Under the pieces are notes generated by a model. It was not told the origin of the DNA. It saw only the letters and a program-made list of their open reading frames with translations, and searched no databases. From Paracoccaceae bacterium (lineage in GTDB: Bacteria; Pseudomonadota; Alphaproteobacteria; Rhodobacterales; Rhodobacteraceae), in the NCBI GenBank assembly GCA_029248915.1, contig JAQWIK010000034.1, positions 1 to 38,052 on the forward strand: a stretch of 38,052 nucleotides of DNA. The letters run 5' to 3'. The translations under genes and the position numbers were made by a program. Below are positions 8,352 through 17,389 of this stretch, piece by piece. Numbering within the stretch: the first letter of the stretch is position 1; each line of letters begins with the position of its first letter.

Positions 8352-8933
8352 TTAAAGGTCTGCGTCGTTCTGCGCCGCAGACCTTTGGCTAAATTGAATT
8401 AAACACTCAATTGCCTCTTCCGCAGTGTCAACTATCGTGAATAACCCCTTTATTGCACTGTCCGCAAAACCTGATGATATGGTATGATCTATCAATTCAA
8501 TAAGAGGATCCCAATAAGTTTCGACATTTATAAGTACTATCGGTTTTTTATGGACGTCCAATTGGGCCCAAGTTAATACCTCAAAAAATTCATCTAGGGA
8601 TCCAGGACCGCCTGGCAACAAAACAATTGCATCAGAATTTGTAAACATAAGTTTTTTTCGGTCATGCATATTTTCTGTTATAATGTAGTTATCTAAGTCC
8701 GTTTTGCCGACCTCCCGCTTTACAAGATGATCGGGTATAACGCCAAAGGTTGTTGATTTTCCCTGCTGGGTCGCATTGGCTACTGAGCCCATCATACCTG
8801 TGTTGCCCGCACCGTAAACTAAACGCCACTTATTCTTTGCTATTAAGGTTCCAAAAATTTCCGCTTGGATCATATATTCTGGGTTGTTACCGGACCTTGA
8901 ACCGCAAAAGACGCAAATAGAGAAATTTTCCAT
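8352..8933 (-). CDS. LOG family protein (cytokinin riboside 5'-monophosphate phosphoribohydrolase-like)
   Basis: The 193-residue protein belongs to the LOG / TIGR00730 Rossmann family. It begins with SICVFCGSRSG, has VYGAGNTGMMG at about residues 39-49, MHDRKKLM at about 89-96 with the conserved Arg-Lys, and PGGPGSLDE at 107-115 including the catalytic-type Glu115. The usual PGGxGTxxE has Ser in place of Thr, a conservative change. Characterised members hydrolyse nucleoside 5'-monophosphates to base and ribose 5-phosphate; in bacteria the physiological substrate is often uncertain. It stands alone, convergent with sodB and divergent from the LysM gene (about 100 nt gap). The stop codon lies at the base of a strong hairpin. 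Confidence 0.9.
   Translation of the reverse strand: MENFSICVFCGSRSGNNPEYMIQAEIFGTLIAKNKWRLVYGAGNTGMMGSVANATQQGKSTTFGVIPDHLVKREVGKTDLDNYIITENMHDRKKLMFTNSDAIVLLPGGPGSLDEFFEVLTWAQLDVHKKPIVLINVETYWDPLIELIDHTISSGFADSAIKGLFTIVDTAEEAIECLIQFSQRSAAQNDADL
8354..8386. terminator. Perfect 11-bp hairpin between convergent sodB and LOG gene
   Basis: AAAGGTCTGCG (8354-8364) and CGCAGACCTTT (8376-8386) form a perfect 11-bp stem with an 11-nt loop. It lies 13 nt after the sodB stop and covers the last codons and stop of the convergent LOG-family gene. Neither side has a downstream U-run, so it is not a textbook intrinsic terminator; it may end transcription from both sides or protect the 3' ends of the mRNAs (inference). 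Confidence 0.55.
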
Positions 8934-9033
8934 AAGTAAGCCTTTAAATCTGTTTAGATGCTTTGACCTTGCTACCTCAACTTGTTAGAGTCATACAACA
9001 GGCAAATTGCTTATCGCTTATTGGGGGCATCAA

Positions 9034-10464
9034 ATGGCGGCGATACCTTACCTATGGTACTGGATAGTTGGAGGTTGCGTGGCAGCGTTAATTGCAACTG
9101 TTACGATATTTTCTGTTGATACATCGATTGGTAAAAATATTTCTGAAATAGTTAACGCTCAGGTTACTTCCAAAGACACAAAAGACCCAAGTGAAAGTGA
9201 TAAAGAAGAAAAAGAAATCGTTGAAAATAACGCGGGCAGTTCTGATAAAGTTGACATCAAAGATGAAGATGAACAAAAAAATATAAATGACGATGTTGCC
9301 GAAACAAAGTCTGCTACTATTCCTCCTAAACTCGAAACAGTTAGAATTGATGATGAGGGCACAGCACTCGTAGCAGGAACTGCCCATCCAGGCTCTATCC
9401 TGGAAATATTAGTTGATGCTAAAGTAGTCGAGAGTATCAAGGTGGGTGCAGACGGAAATTTTGCGTTTCTATTCGATTTAGAGCTTAAGAGTGTACCCCA
9501 AGTAATATCTGTTAAGTCTATTTACGGCGACACTCAATTATTGGCAGACGAAACAATGATTGTGGCCCCGAAGAAGATAGAAATGGTAAATGTTGCGCCA
9601 GAAAACAAAGAAAAAGAACAGCAGACCACTGGTTCAATAAATTCGGGTGATGAGAGTGGTGATTATCAAAATGCAGACAAAGAAATAGATGAAGAAAGCT
9701 CAACCAAGGATTTGAAAGTTGAAAGTGCTTCAACAAAAGAAATTGAAGACCCAGGATCGGATGAAAAAGCTTCGAGAACTATAATCACTTTAAGTGAAAC
9801 GTCTATTCAACCCCCCCAATTAGCTCAACCAACGGAAGAAAAAATAGAAAAAGAGGTTCAGAAAGTTTTAACAGCTGAGCCCTCCGTATCTGAGATTAAT
9901 TCTAGCGGTGAGCAGCCTACGGTTTTGTTGGCTGATAAAGAAGGCATCAAGGTGGCCCAAAGTAGTTCAGGGCCAACAGTAATGACGGATGTTCTTTTTG
10001 ATACAATAAATTATTCTAAGGATGGAAGCGTTGCTGTTACTGGCCGTGGAAGCCCTGACTCGATAGTACGTTTTTATTTGGATAATTCCCCAGTTGCTTC
10101 CACTTCAGTTGATCAAACAGGTTATTGGAGTGCTGATCTGTCAGATGTTGAAGCTGGAGTCTACACGCTCCGATTAGATCAGTTAGATCAGTCGGGTAAA
10201 GTTTCCAGTCGAATTGAAAGTCCTTTTAAACGAGAGAACAGAACCGTTTTGGCAGATCAATTGAAAGATATGGCTTCGCCAGCAAGGATTAACGTTATAA
10301 CAGTACAACCAGGTAATACGCTGTGGGCCATTTCGCGAGAACGATATGGAAGAGGCATTTTGTACGTTCAGGTTTTTGATGCAAATAAAGACAAAATTCG
10401 CAATCCAGATCTAATCTACCCAGGTCAGATTTTTGATTTACCTGACGATATTAAGGTAAAATAA
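9034..10464 (+). CDS. LysM-domain protein with two Ig-like modules, inner-membrane anchored
   Basis: The 476-residue protein has an N-terminal membrane anchor (about residues 5-27), a long acidic low-complexity stretch rich in Glu, Asp, Lys and Ser, an Ig-like module (VRIDDEGTALVAGTAHPGSI onward, about 105-175), a second acidic linker, a second Ig-like module (about 320-400), and a C-terminal LysM domain (VQPGNTLWAISRERYG to YPGQIFDLPDD). LysM binds peptidoglycan, so it is likely a periplasmic cell-wall protein tethered to the inner membrane. The architecture is common in Rhodobacterales, with no defined role that I know. I prefer the ATG at 9034 with GGGGG at 9023-9027 over the TTG at 9007, which has no good ribosome site. 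Confidence 0.88.
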   Translation: MAAIPYLWYWIVGGCVAALIATVTIFSVDTSIGKNISEIVNAQVTSKDTKDPSESDKEEKEIVENNAGSSDKVDIKDEDEQKNINDDVAETKSATIPPKLETVRIDDEGTALVAGTAHPGSILEILVDAKVVESIKVGADGNFAFLFDLELKSVPQVISVKSIYGDTQLLADETMIVAPKKIEMVNVAPENKEKEQQTTGSINSGDESGDYQNADKEIDEESSTKDLKVESASTKEIEDPGSDEKASRTIITLSETSIQPPQLAQPTEEKIEKEVQKVLTAEPSVSEINSSGEQPTVLLADKEGIKVAQSSSGPTVMTDVLFDTINYSKDGSVAVTGRGSPDSIVRFYLDNSPVASTSVDQTGYWSADLSDVEAGVYTLRLDQLDQSGKVSSRIESPFKRENRTVLADQLKDMASPARINVITVQPGNTLWAISRERYGRGILYVQVFDANKDKIRNPDLIYPGQIFDLPDDIKVK

Positions 10465-10506
10465 AAATTAGACATATTGTTATATATTTTAAGTTGTCCA
10501 TCCTAA

Positions 10507-12315
10507 ATGGAAAATAATGCAGAAATTGCAGAGGCTGAGCGTAAGTCGGCACTAAGGACAACTTTGCGGGTCGTGCCTTACTTGTGGCCTAAAGATCGTT
10601 TTGATTTCCGTGTTAGGGTTATATTGGCGTTAGTCCTTTTAGTACTGGCCAAAATAGTAATAAATTTTGCGCCATTTTTATACCGGGATGCTGTAAATGC
10701 ACTGACGGAAACTGGAAACTCTCCATTTTTGCTAGGAGCTGTAGGTATGACGGTCGCCTACGGTGGCTCGAGGATCTTATCACGAGGTTTTGAACAGCTC
10801 AGAGATGTAGTTTTTGCCGTTGTTGCCCAACGCGCATTTCGAAACTTAGCTTTAGAAACATTTCAGCATATACATAAGCTTTCTCTAAGATATCATATTT
10901 CGCGAAAAACTGGAGCTTTAAGTCGCGTAATAGAGCGAGGAGTAAAAGGTTTAGAGTTTTTATTGCGGTTTCTATTGTTTTCGGTTGGGCCGTTAGTTTT
11001 GGAACTCCTTATAATTGCTGGTATTATGCTTTTTTGGTTCGACTATTTATATCTTGCTGTGATCGTTGTTATGATCGCGGCATATGTTTGGTTTACGTTC
11101 AAAGTTACTGAATGGCGCGTTAAAATTCGAAAATTTATGAACGATCAAGATACTGACGCCAATCAAAAAGCTATAGATAGTCTGCTTAATTATGAAACTG
11201 TCAAATATTTCAGCGCTGAGGAACGAGAAGCTAATCGCTACGATGGGGCTATAAAGCAATATGAGAAAGCTGCATTAACAACAGCGTATTCGCTTGCATT
11301 CTTAAATTTTGGCCAATCTCTAATTATTACAGCAGGATTAATTATTGTGATGGTTATGGCGGCTTTAGGTGTTCAAAGTGGACATTTGACCGTTGGTGAT
11401 TTTGTTATGGTTAATGCTTACATGATTCAAATTACTATGCCTTTAAACTTTTTGGGTACAGTCTACAGAGAAATTCGGCAAGGCTTAGTGGATATGAGCG
11501 AAATGTTCAATTTGTTAGAACAGCCAGCAGAAATTTTAGATAGTGAAAATGCTACTGAATTAAAGATAGCAGGTGGTCATATTTCACTTGAAAACATAAC
11601 TTTTGGGTATGATGTGGCAAGGCCAATTTTACAGAATGTTTCACTCGAAATCCGTCCAAAAGAGACTATTGCAATTGTTGGACCTTCTGGTTCAGGTAAA
11701 TCAACAATTGGACGACTGTTATTCCGGTTTTATGATGCTCAGAAGGGCACAATAAAAATAGATGGACAGGATATTAGAGACATTACACAGAAAAGCCTAC
11801 ACAGCTGTATTGGTGTTGTTCCGCAAGATACAGTTCTTTTTAATGATACGATTTACTACAATATAGCATATGGGCTTGATAGTGCACCTCGAGAAGCAGT
11901 TGAAAAAGCAGCAAAAGATGCGCAAATCCACGATTTTATTTCGTCCCTTCCGGAAGGTTATGAAACAACTGTCGGTGAGAGAGGGTTAAAACTTTCTGGT
12001 GGTGAAAAACAGCGTGTAGGAATTGCTAGAACTCTTCTGAAAAATCCACCTATTTTACTTTTAGACGAAGCGACATCGGCGTTAGATACTGAAACAGAAC
12101 ATGAAATTCGGGAAGCTCTTCATAATGCTTCTGAAGGACGAAGTGTTCTTACAATTGCGCACCGTCTTTCAACTATTGCAGATGCGGATAGAATATTAGT
12201 TTTGGAAAGTGGAAGTATTGTCGAAATGGGTACTCATGAATCTCTTCTACTTAAAAAAGGACGCTATTATTCATTGTGGACCAAGCAATTATCAGAAGAA
12301 AAGCCAGCAGCTTAG
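10507..12315 (+). CDS. ABC exporter of the Atm1/ABCB7 (HMT) type
   Basis: The 602-residue half-transporter has an N-terminal permease of about six membrane helices (about residues 35-320) fused to an ATPase: Walker A GPSGSGKST at 392-400, signature LSGGEKQ from 496, Walker B ending LLLDEA with Asp520/Glu521, and the H-loop His in TIAHRLST. The start of the core (VVPYLWPKD) and the YETVKYF segment are typical of the Atm1/ABCB7 subfamily, which exports glutathione-linked sulfur or metal compounds and contributes to Fe-S or heavy-metal homeostasis. The ATG at 10507 lacks a clear purine-rich ribosome site. It lies 42 nt after the LysM gene and is convergent with the RND pump gene. Confidence 0.93.
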   Translation: MENNAEIAEAERKSALRTTLRVVPYLWPKDRFDFRVRVILALVLLVLAKIVINFAPFLYRDAVNALTETGNSPFLLGAVGMTVAYGGSRILSRGFEQLRDVVFAVVAQRAFRNLALETFQHIHKLSLRYHISRKTGALSRVIERGVKGLEFLLRFLLFSVGPLVLELLIIAGIMLFWFDYLYLAVIVVMIAAYVWFTFKVTEWRVKIRKFMNDQDTDANQKAIDSLLNYETVKYFSAEEREANRYDGAIKQYEKAALTTAYSLAFLNFGQSLIITAGLIIVMVMAALGVQSGHLTVGDFVMVNAYMIQITMPLNFLGTVYREIRQGLVDMSEMFNLLEQPAEILDSENATELKIAGGHISLENITFGYDVARPILQNVSLEIRPKETIAIVGPSGSGKSTIGRLLFRFYDAQKGTIKIDGQDIRDITQKSLHSCIGVVPQDTVLFNDTIYYNIAYGLDSAPREAVEKAAKDAQIHDFISSLPEGYETTVGERGLKLSGGEKQRVGIARTLLKNPPILLLDEATSALDTETEHEIREALHNASEGRSVLTIAHRLSTIADADRILVLESGSIVEMGTHESLLLKKGRYYSLWTKQLSEEKPAA

Positions 12316-12382
12316 TTAACGGTAATTAAACTGAATGACTGATTATCGATTTGTTTGTCAGACACACTTTTAGTAAATGTAC

Positions 12383-15300
12383 TCATTCAGCAGGACCAAT
12401 TAATCCGGCTAGCTCTTCTTTTTCCAATAAAGGAGGCTCCGCGTAATCCCAAATAATTTCTGCAGGTTTGGTTTTCCGAGCCATTTTCCTTAAAGCCCAA
12501 TCCTGTGCAACTTGTCCTCGCCTAGAAGCGCCTACTCTAACCAGTAACCGAGCAATCCACAAAACGTATGTGGTTACCCAAACTCGTGCAGATAAAAGGG
12601 CAGGGGTAAACACTAATGTCAACATGGTGGCGGTCCCAAGTCCAAAAACTACTGCGGTTGCTAACTGTTTCCACCATAATGCCGTTGGACTATCAACTGA
12701 GTAACCACCGTTTACGAAATCTAAACTTAGACCAAACATCATTGGAGCTAAGCCCGCCATTGTAGTTATTGTCGTTAAAAGAACGGGCCTAATTCTTTGT
12801 TCTGCTGTTCTTACTATCGCTTCTACTTTTGGTAGATAGCGTGACAGTTCTTGGTAAGTATCTATCAAAACTATATTATTGTTTACCACAATACCTGCAA
12901 GCGCCACTATACCAGTGCCAGTCATAATAATTGAAAAAGGTTGTTGCATTACCAACATGCCAATCAGAACACCTACAGTGGATAAAACGACCGCAATTAG
13001 AACAACAAATGAATTATAAAAGCTATTAAATTGTGCGAGAAGAATAATAAACATAAGCACAAGAGCTGCAGCAAATGCTGAGCTGAGAAAAGCTTGGCTT
13101 TCTGCTTGGTCGGCTTGATCGCCAGTCCACTCCCAGGACATACCTGGAGGAAGTGGATTTTCTTCCAGGTATTCTGTCAGGTAAGCTATTCTTTCATTTG
13201 CATTAATGAAAACTTCACTTTCCATGCCCTCATCGGATACGATGGTTCGCTTCAAGTCGGACTGAACGCCAGCTTTTATATCAAAATATCTTTTTTGTTC
13301 TATTCGATTTATTTCAGCCAGTTTTGTTACTGGTTTACGACTTATAAAATTTGATAGAGGAACGAGTCCGTCTGCAGTTCGAACTTTCAAATTATCCAAG
13401 GTCGATAAAAACCGATCTTCTTCTGGTAATCTTACTCGGATTTCTATTTCTTCGTCGGAACTATCAACTCGCATCGTGTCTAATAAAATTCCACGAGTTA
13501 CCAGCTGCACCATAGCACCAACTGTTGCAACGTCTGCTCCATAGCGGCCTGCTTTCTCGACATCAACATCAATTTGCCAATCTATACCTGGTAATGGCCT
13601 AGTATCTTCAACTTGAATTAAGCCTTCAGTTTGATCAAATAACTCGCGCATTTCAGCAGTAGTGATTAATAGATCATTCCAATTGTCACCTTTCAATCTA
13701 AGATGCACAGGCTTTGGGCTTGCAGGGCCTCTCTCTAATTCAAGAATTTCTATTTCTATTCCTGGTAGTTTACTAAGAGTGCTTGATAATTCAGCAATAA
13801 TTTTATTTCCATCTAATTCAGAATTCCCTCTTCTATTTTCCCAGGGAATTGTTTCTAGCTGGATCTGTCCGATTGTATCTTTGGGAGCTGTTGCTCCGGC
13901 TGTATTTTGATTTAAACCGCCCGTTCCAGCAAAAGAAAAGACGCTTTCAACACCTGGATGGGTATTTACAATCAATTCTGCCTGTCGGACCAGAATATCC
14001 TTCTCTACAAGCGAAAGATTACCTCTTGCTTTTACATAAACGATTGCCTGCTCTGGCTCTCCTTCAACAAAAAATTCAACACCATAATTATTTTTTCCAA
14101 AGGTTGTAAAAATGAAACTAGTGAAGCCTATAACGCCACAAATCGCAATGATTGGCATTATTGGATTACCGGCTATGAACTTTATAAAATACCCAAAGGG
14201 AGTTCTTCTATATCCAGCTTTCACATTTTTTTGTTTTTTCCGAATTTCCACAGAACCTAACACAATTGAAGCCATAAAAGCTGAGGTTATAAACATTAAT
14301 ACCCCAGGCAAATTTGCAATTGGACCTGACTCTTCAACATCAATATTGAGTAGAAGGTTCGGGTTGGCAACTTGTAGTATACTCAAGCAAAGCAAACCGG
14401 TTACTAATACCACAAGCGGTAAGCGTATAAACCACGGAATGATATCGCGCAAAAGATCTGAACTGGTTTCAAAAAATCTGCTTAAGCGTCCCGATACACC
14501 ACCCAATATAGGCAAATATATTAAGGCAACAATCAGAGAAGCTGATAAAACAAAAATAAGAGTTACTGGTAACATACCCATAAATTGACCTGGAACTCCT
14601 GGCCAAAACAACATCGGTAGAAAAGCACAGAGAGTTGTGGCTGTTGAACTTACTACTGGCCAAAACATACGTTTAGCTGCTTCGACGTAGGCTTTCATGG
14701 GCCCTGTACCTTGCGAAATACGCTTATCCGCATATTCAACCACAACAATTGCGCCATCAACAAGCATGCCTACAGCTAAAATAAGGCCGAACATGACAAT
14801 ATTTGATATTGTAATACCCATTAACCCTAATAATACGAAACATAACAAAAATGATGTAGGTATTGAAAAGCCAACAAGTAATGCTGCTCTAGTCCCAAGA
14901 GATGTAAGCACGACAATCATAACGAGAGCAATTGCAGTCAAAACTGATCCCTCTAACTGCCTGACCATACTATCCACAACTCGACTTTGGTCATTTGATG
15001 TACCAACATCTACTGCCGCTTTCAAATTTACAGGCCAGCCCTGACTTTCTTTTTCCACTAAAAGCCGCACTTCTTTGGCTGTTCCAATAAGGTTAAAACC
15101 CTTTCTCTTCACTACTTGAAGAGCAACAGTATTTTTGCCGTTAAATCGTGCCGTGCCGGATCTATCTACAAACGTTAGTTTAATTTGCGCCAAGTCACCT
15201 AAAGTGATGATCCTATCACCGTTAGTTTTGACAGGAAGATCGTATATATCTTGAACTTCATTAAAGCTGCTCGGAATCTTGACCGAAAAAGTACCTTGTT

Positions 15301-15961
15301 TGCTGTCTACTTCGCCTGCTGCTATCAGCTGATTGTTATTTCGAACAACGTTTATTAGCTCGCCAGCGGTAACATTGTAACTTTCTAATCTTAAAGGATC
15401 GATGGTTACCTCTACCATCTCCTCGCGATCTCCAGAAATAACGGCTTCCAGAACTGCGTCCATTGCTTCAATTTCTTCCTGCAGTTTTTTAGCCACTCGG
15501 GTCATTGTTCGTTCTGGCACATCCCCGGTCAAATTAACGATGATTATTGGAAATTCTGAAAAATTTAGTTCATTTATTGAGTATTTTTCTGCACCCTCTG
15601 GAAAAAAAGCCTCTGCAGAATTCATGGCATCTCTTACATCAGCCATCGTTTTGGCTTTGTCCCAACCGAATTCAAACTCTATAGCAACTCCTGCATAGTT
15701 CTCTGCAGCTGTTGATGTCATTTTTTTAAGGCCATCGATATCTGCTAACTCTGTTTCTATAGGACGAATAAGAAGGGTTTCGCTATCAGCTGCAGAAATC
15801 CCAGGAAAGACTACCGAAATGAATAAGGCTGGAATTTCAATATCAGGTTCTCCCTCCTTTGGGAGCCCAGTATAAGAAAAAATACCTGCAGCCAGTGACG
15901 CAATAATAAGTGCTAAAATCATTCTAGCTCTTTGAGATGCCCAGTCGATAATGCCTGTCAA
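12383..15961 (-). CDS. RND family efflux permease (AcrB/HAE-like) with two extra hydrophobic segments
   Basis: The 1192-residue inner-membrane pump begins with a short cytoplasmic end and a first membrane helix (about 14-32), then the porter domain, a five-helix block (about 338-490), a second porter domain and a final helix block (about 990-1140). GMLVDGAIVVVEY at 398-410 is the proton-relay helix; the first Asp (402) is kept and the second acidic position is Gly403. The protein is roughly 150 residues longer than AcrB: two additional hydrophobic stretches (about 513-531 and 551-570) sit before the helix that starts the second half (about 601-620). The ATG overlaps the adaptor stop (ATGA), so the two are co-translated. 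No outer-membrane factor adjoins them. The substrate cannot be read from sequence. Confidence 0.92.
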   Translation of the reverse strand: MTGIIDWASQRARMILALIIASLAAGIFSYTGLPKEGEPDIEIPALFISVVFPGISAADSETLLIRPIETELADIDGLKKMTSTAAENYAGVAIEFEFGWDKAKTMADVRDAMNSAEAFFPEGAEKYSINELNFSEFPIIIVNLTGDVPERTMTRVAKKLQEEIEAMDAVLEAVISGDREEMVEVTIDPLRLESYNVTAGELINVVRNNNQLIAAGEVDSKQGTFSVKIPSSFNEVQDIYDLPVKTNGDRIITLGDLAQIKLTFVDRSGTARFNGKNTVALQVVKRKGFNLIGTAKEVRLLVEKESQGWPVNLKAAVDVGTSNDQSRVVDSMVRQLEGSVLTAIALVMIVVLTSLGTRAALLVGFSIPTSFLLCFVLLGLMGITISNIVMFGLILAVGMLVDGAIVVVEYADKRISQGTGPMKAYVEAAKRMFWPVVSSTATTLCAFLPMLFWPGVPGQFMGMLPVTLIFVLSASLIVALIYLPILGGVSGRLSRFFETSSDLLRDIIPWFIRLPLVVLVTGLLCLSILQVANPNLLLNIDVEESGPIANLPGVLMFITSAFMASIVLGSVEIRKKQKNVKAGYRRTPFGYFIKFIAGNPIMPIIAICGVIGFTSFIFTTFGKNNYGVEFFVEGEPEQAIVYVKARGNLSLVEKDILVRQAELIVNTHPGVESVFSFAGTGGLNQNTAGATAPKDTIGQIQLETIPWENRRGNSELDGNKIIAELSSTLSKLPGIEIEILELERGPASPKPVHLRLKGDNWNDLLITTAEMRELFDQTEGLIQVEDTRPLPGIDWQIDVDVEKAGRYGADVATVGAMVQLVTRGILLDTMRVDSSDEEIEIRVRLPEEDRFLSTLDNLKVRTADGLVPLSNFISRKPVTKLAEINRIEQKRYFDIKAGVQSDLKRTIVSDEGMESEVFINANERIAYLTEYLEENPLPPGMSWEWTGDQADQAESQAFLSSAFAAALVLMFIILLAQFNSFYNSFVVLIAVVLSTVGVLIGMLVMQQPFSIIMTGTGIVALAGIVVNNNIVLIDTYQELSRYLPKVEAIVRTAEQRIRPVLLTTITTMAGLAPMMFGLSLDFVNGGYSVDSPTALWWKQLATAVVFGLGTATMLTLVFTPALLSARVWVTTYVLWIARLLVRVGASRRGQVAQDWALRKMARKTKPAEIIWDYAEPPLLEKEELAGLIGPAE

Positions 15962-17220
15962 TTTTTAACCTCTTGGAAAACTTGTTGTACTTCAACTCCA
16001 TCCGTAACGTATTCTTGCCCAATGATAATTACGGTACTTTTCTTAGGAAGACCTTTCAGCCAAACACCGTTCATTGTGTCACGTATTATATCAATTTCAA
16101 AAAATTGGACCCGAGAGTCATCATCTACTGTTCTAACTCCAAGCGCTCCATCGTCGTTTAAAGTAAGTGCAGATTGAGGTAGTAGATGCGCTTGCGTTCC
16201 GTCAGATGCTATCAATATTTCGGATGTTTGTCCCTCACTTATTGTTAAGTCGGTATTTTCGGCCTCTATTTCAACCCTAAATGTGCGGGTTGTTTGGTCT
16301 GCAGACCGGGAAATAAAGGTAACTTTACCTTTGATTTCTTGTCCGTTTATAAGCTTTGCTACTGCGTTTGATCCCTTAATTACCCGGCTAAGTTGTGTTT
16401 CCGGTACAAAACCGACAAACTTAATTGGGTCTAACTGAATAATTTTCCCGCAAAGAGCACCAGGTTGCAATAAAGTTCCCAATTCAGCTGTATCGGTTTC
16501 TAAAATCCCTGAAAACGGAGCTTTCAATGAAACCCTATCAATTTCTTTTTGGGCAATAGCCACGGAGGCCTCTGCGGATTGTATTTTTGAACGCGTACTG
16601 TCAAATCCAGCAGTGGCAGAGGCGATACCTGCTTCGGCAGCCCTTACTGCTGCTTTTGCACTGGCCACTCGAGTTTCGCTAGCATAACCGCCTTCCGACA
16701 GCTTATTGGCAGCATTAAAATTAATTTTGGCTTCGGTTAGCCGTGCTTTTGCTTCATCTAATTTTGCCTGAGTTTCGGGCACTCTGGCTCGGGCTTCTGC
16801 GAGACCTGCAACCGCATCGGCTAGAGAAGCTTGCCTAGTACCTGGATCCAAACCACATAAAATTTGGCCATGCGATATTGCTGTACCTTTTCGAAGAGGT
16901 TCATTTACGACTTGCCCTGATGTTTCTGAGCGCACTTCCACTAATCTCGCTGCGGCTGTTTGCCCCCGTAAAACTACGGCGCTGTCAATTGTTTTTGCAA
17001 TACTTTCTACCACCACAACAGAAATTATCTTTTTGCTATTATCTTTTTTCGGCAAAACAACATTTACTTCACTATTCAATTCTGGACCATCGCTTAGATC
17101 ACCAGTTAAATTCTCAATATTTTGACCATTAGAAAAGCCCGTTAATACGTCACGTTCGAAAACTAAAACATATAAAATAAAAACAACCACAACAGCGGTA
17201 ATGAGCGATATAATTCGCAT
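15958..17220 (-). CDS. RND periplasmic adaptor (membrane fusion protein)
   Basis: The 420-residue adaptor has an N-terminal membrane anchor (about residues 3-22) and a lipoyl-like half-motif, with EVRSETSGQVVNEPLRKGTA near 96-115. An Ala/Glu/Lys-rich helical hairpin follows (about 130-225, repeated EAKARLTEAK-like heptads), then the second lipoyl half (KAPFSGILETDTAELG) and beta-barrel and membrane-proximal domains. It bridges the RND permease to an outer-membrane channel. It precedes the permease gene with a 4-base overlap. The ATG at 17218-17220 has AAAGG upstream. It is divergent from the YfgM-like gene. No regulator gene of the TetR or MarR type is adjacent, so control is not evident. Confidence 0.93.
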   Translation of the reverse strand: MRIISLITAVVVVFILYVLVFERDVLTGFSNGQNIENLTGDLSDGPELNSEVNVVLPKKDNSKKIISVVVVESIAKTIDSAVVLRGQTAAARLVEVRSETSGQVVNEPLRKGTAISHGQILCGLDPGTRQASLADAVAGLAEARARVPETQAKLDEAKARLTEAKINFNAANKLSEGGYASETRVASAKAAVRAAEAGIASATAGFDSTRSKIQSAEASVAIAQKEIDRVSLKAPFSGILETDTAELGTLLQPGALCGKIIQLDPIKFVGFVPETQLSRVIKGSNAVAKLINGQEIKGKVTFISRSADQTTRTFRVEIEAENTDLTISEGQTSEILIASDGTQAHLLPQSALTLNDDGALGVRTVDDDSRVQFFEIDIIRDTMNGVWLKGLPKKSTVIIIGQEYVTDGVEVQQVFQEVKN

Positions 17221-17389
17221 AGGGGACCTTTCTGGGTATTGATAACAAATTAATGTTTCCGGATATAATAACTTTACGTGTGATTAGCCAGTTCAGATGA
17301 ATATTTTTTTACTTAATTAACTGATTTTTAGTCTTGGACTTTTACTGAATATGAAGTTAATAGACCATTATTTAAGTTTGGAGCAAATT

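Noticed and set aside
12331-12390. CTGAATGA / TCATTCAG pair between convergent ABC and RND genes as a terminator
   Set aside because: The 8-base arms are separated by 44 bases and lack a U-run; too weak to call.
14112-14588. A 158-codon plus-strand open frame
   Set aside because: It is the shadow of the RND permease gene on the other strand, with no ribosome site or recognisable domain.
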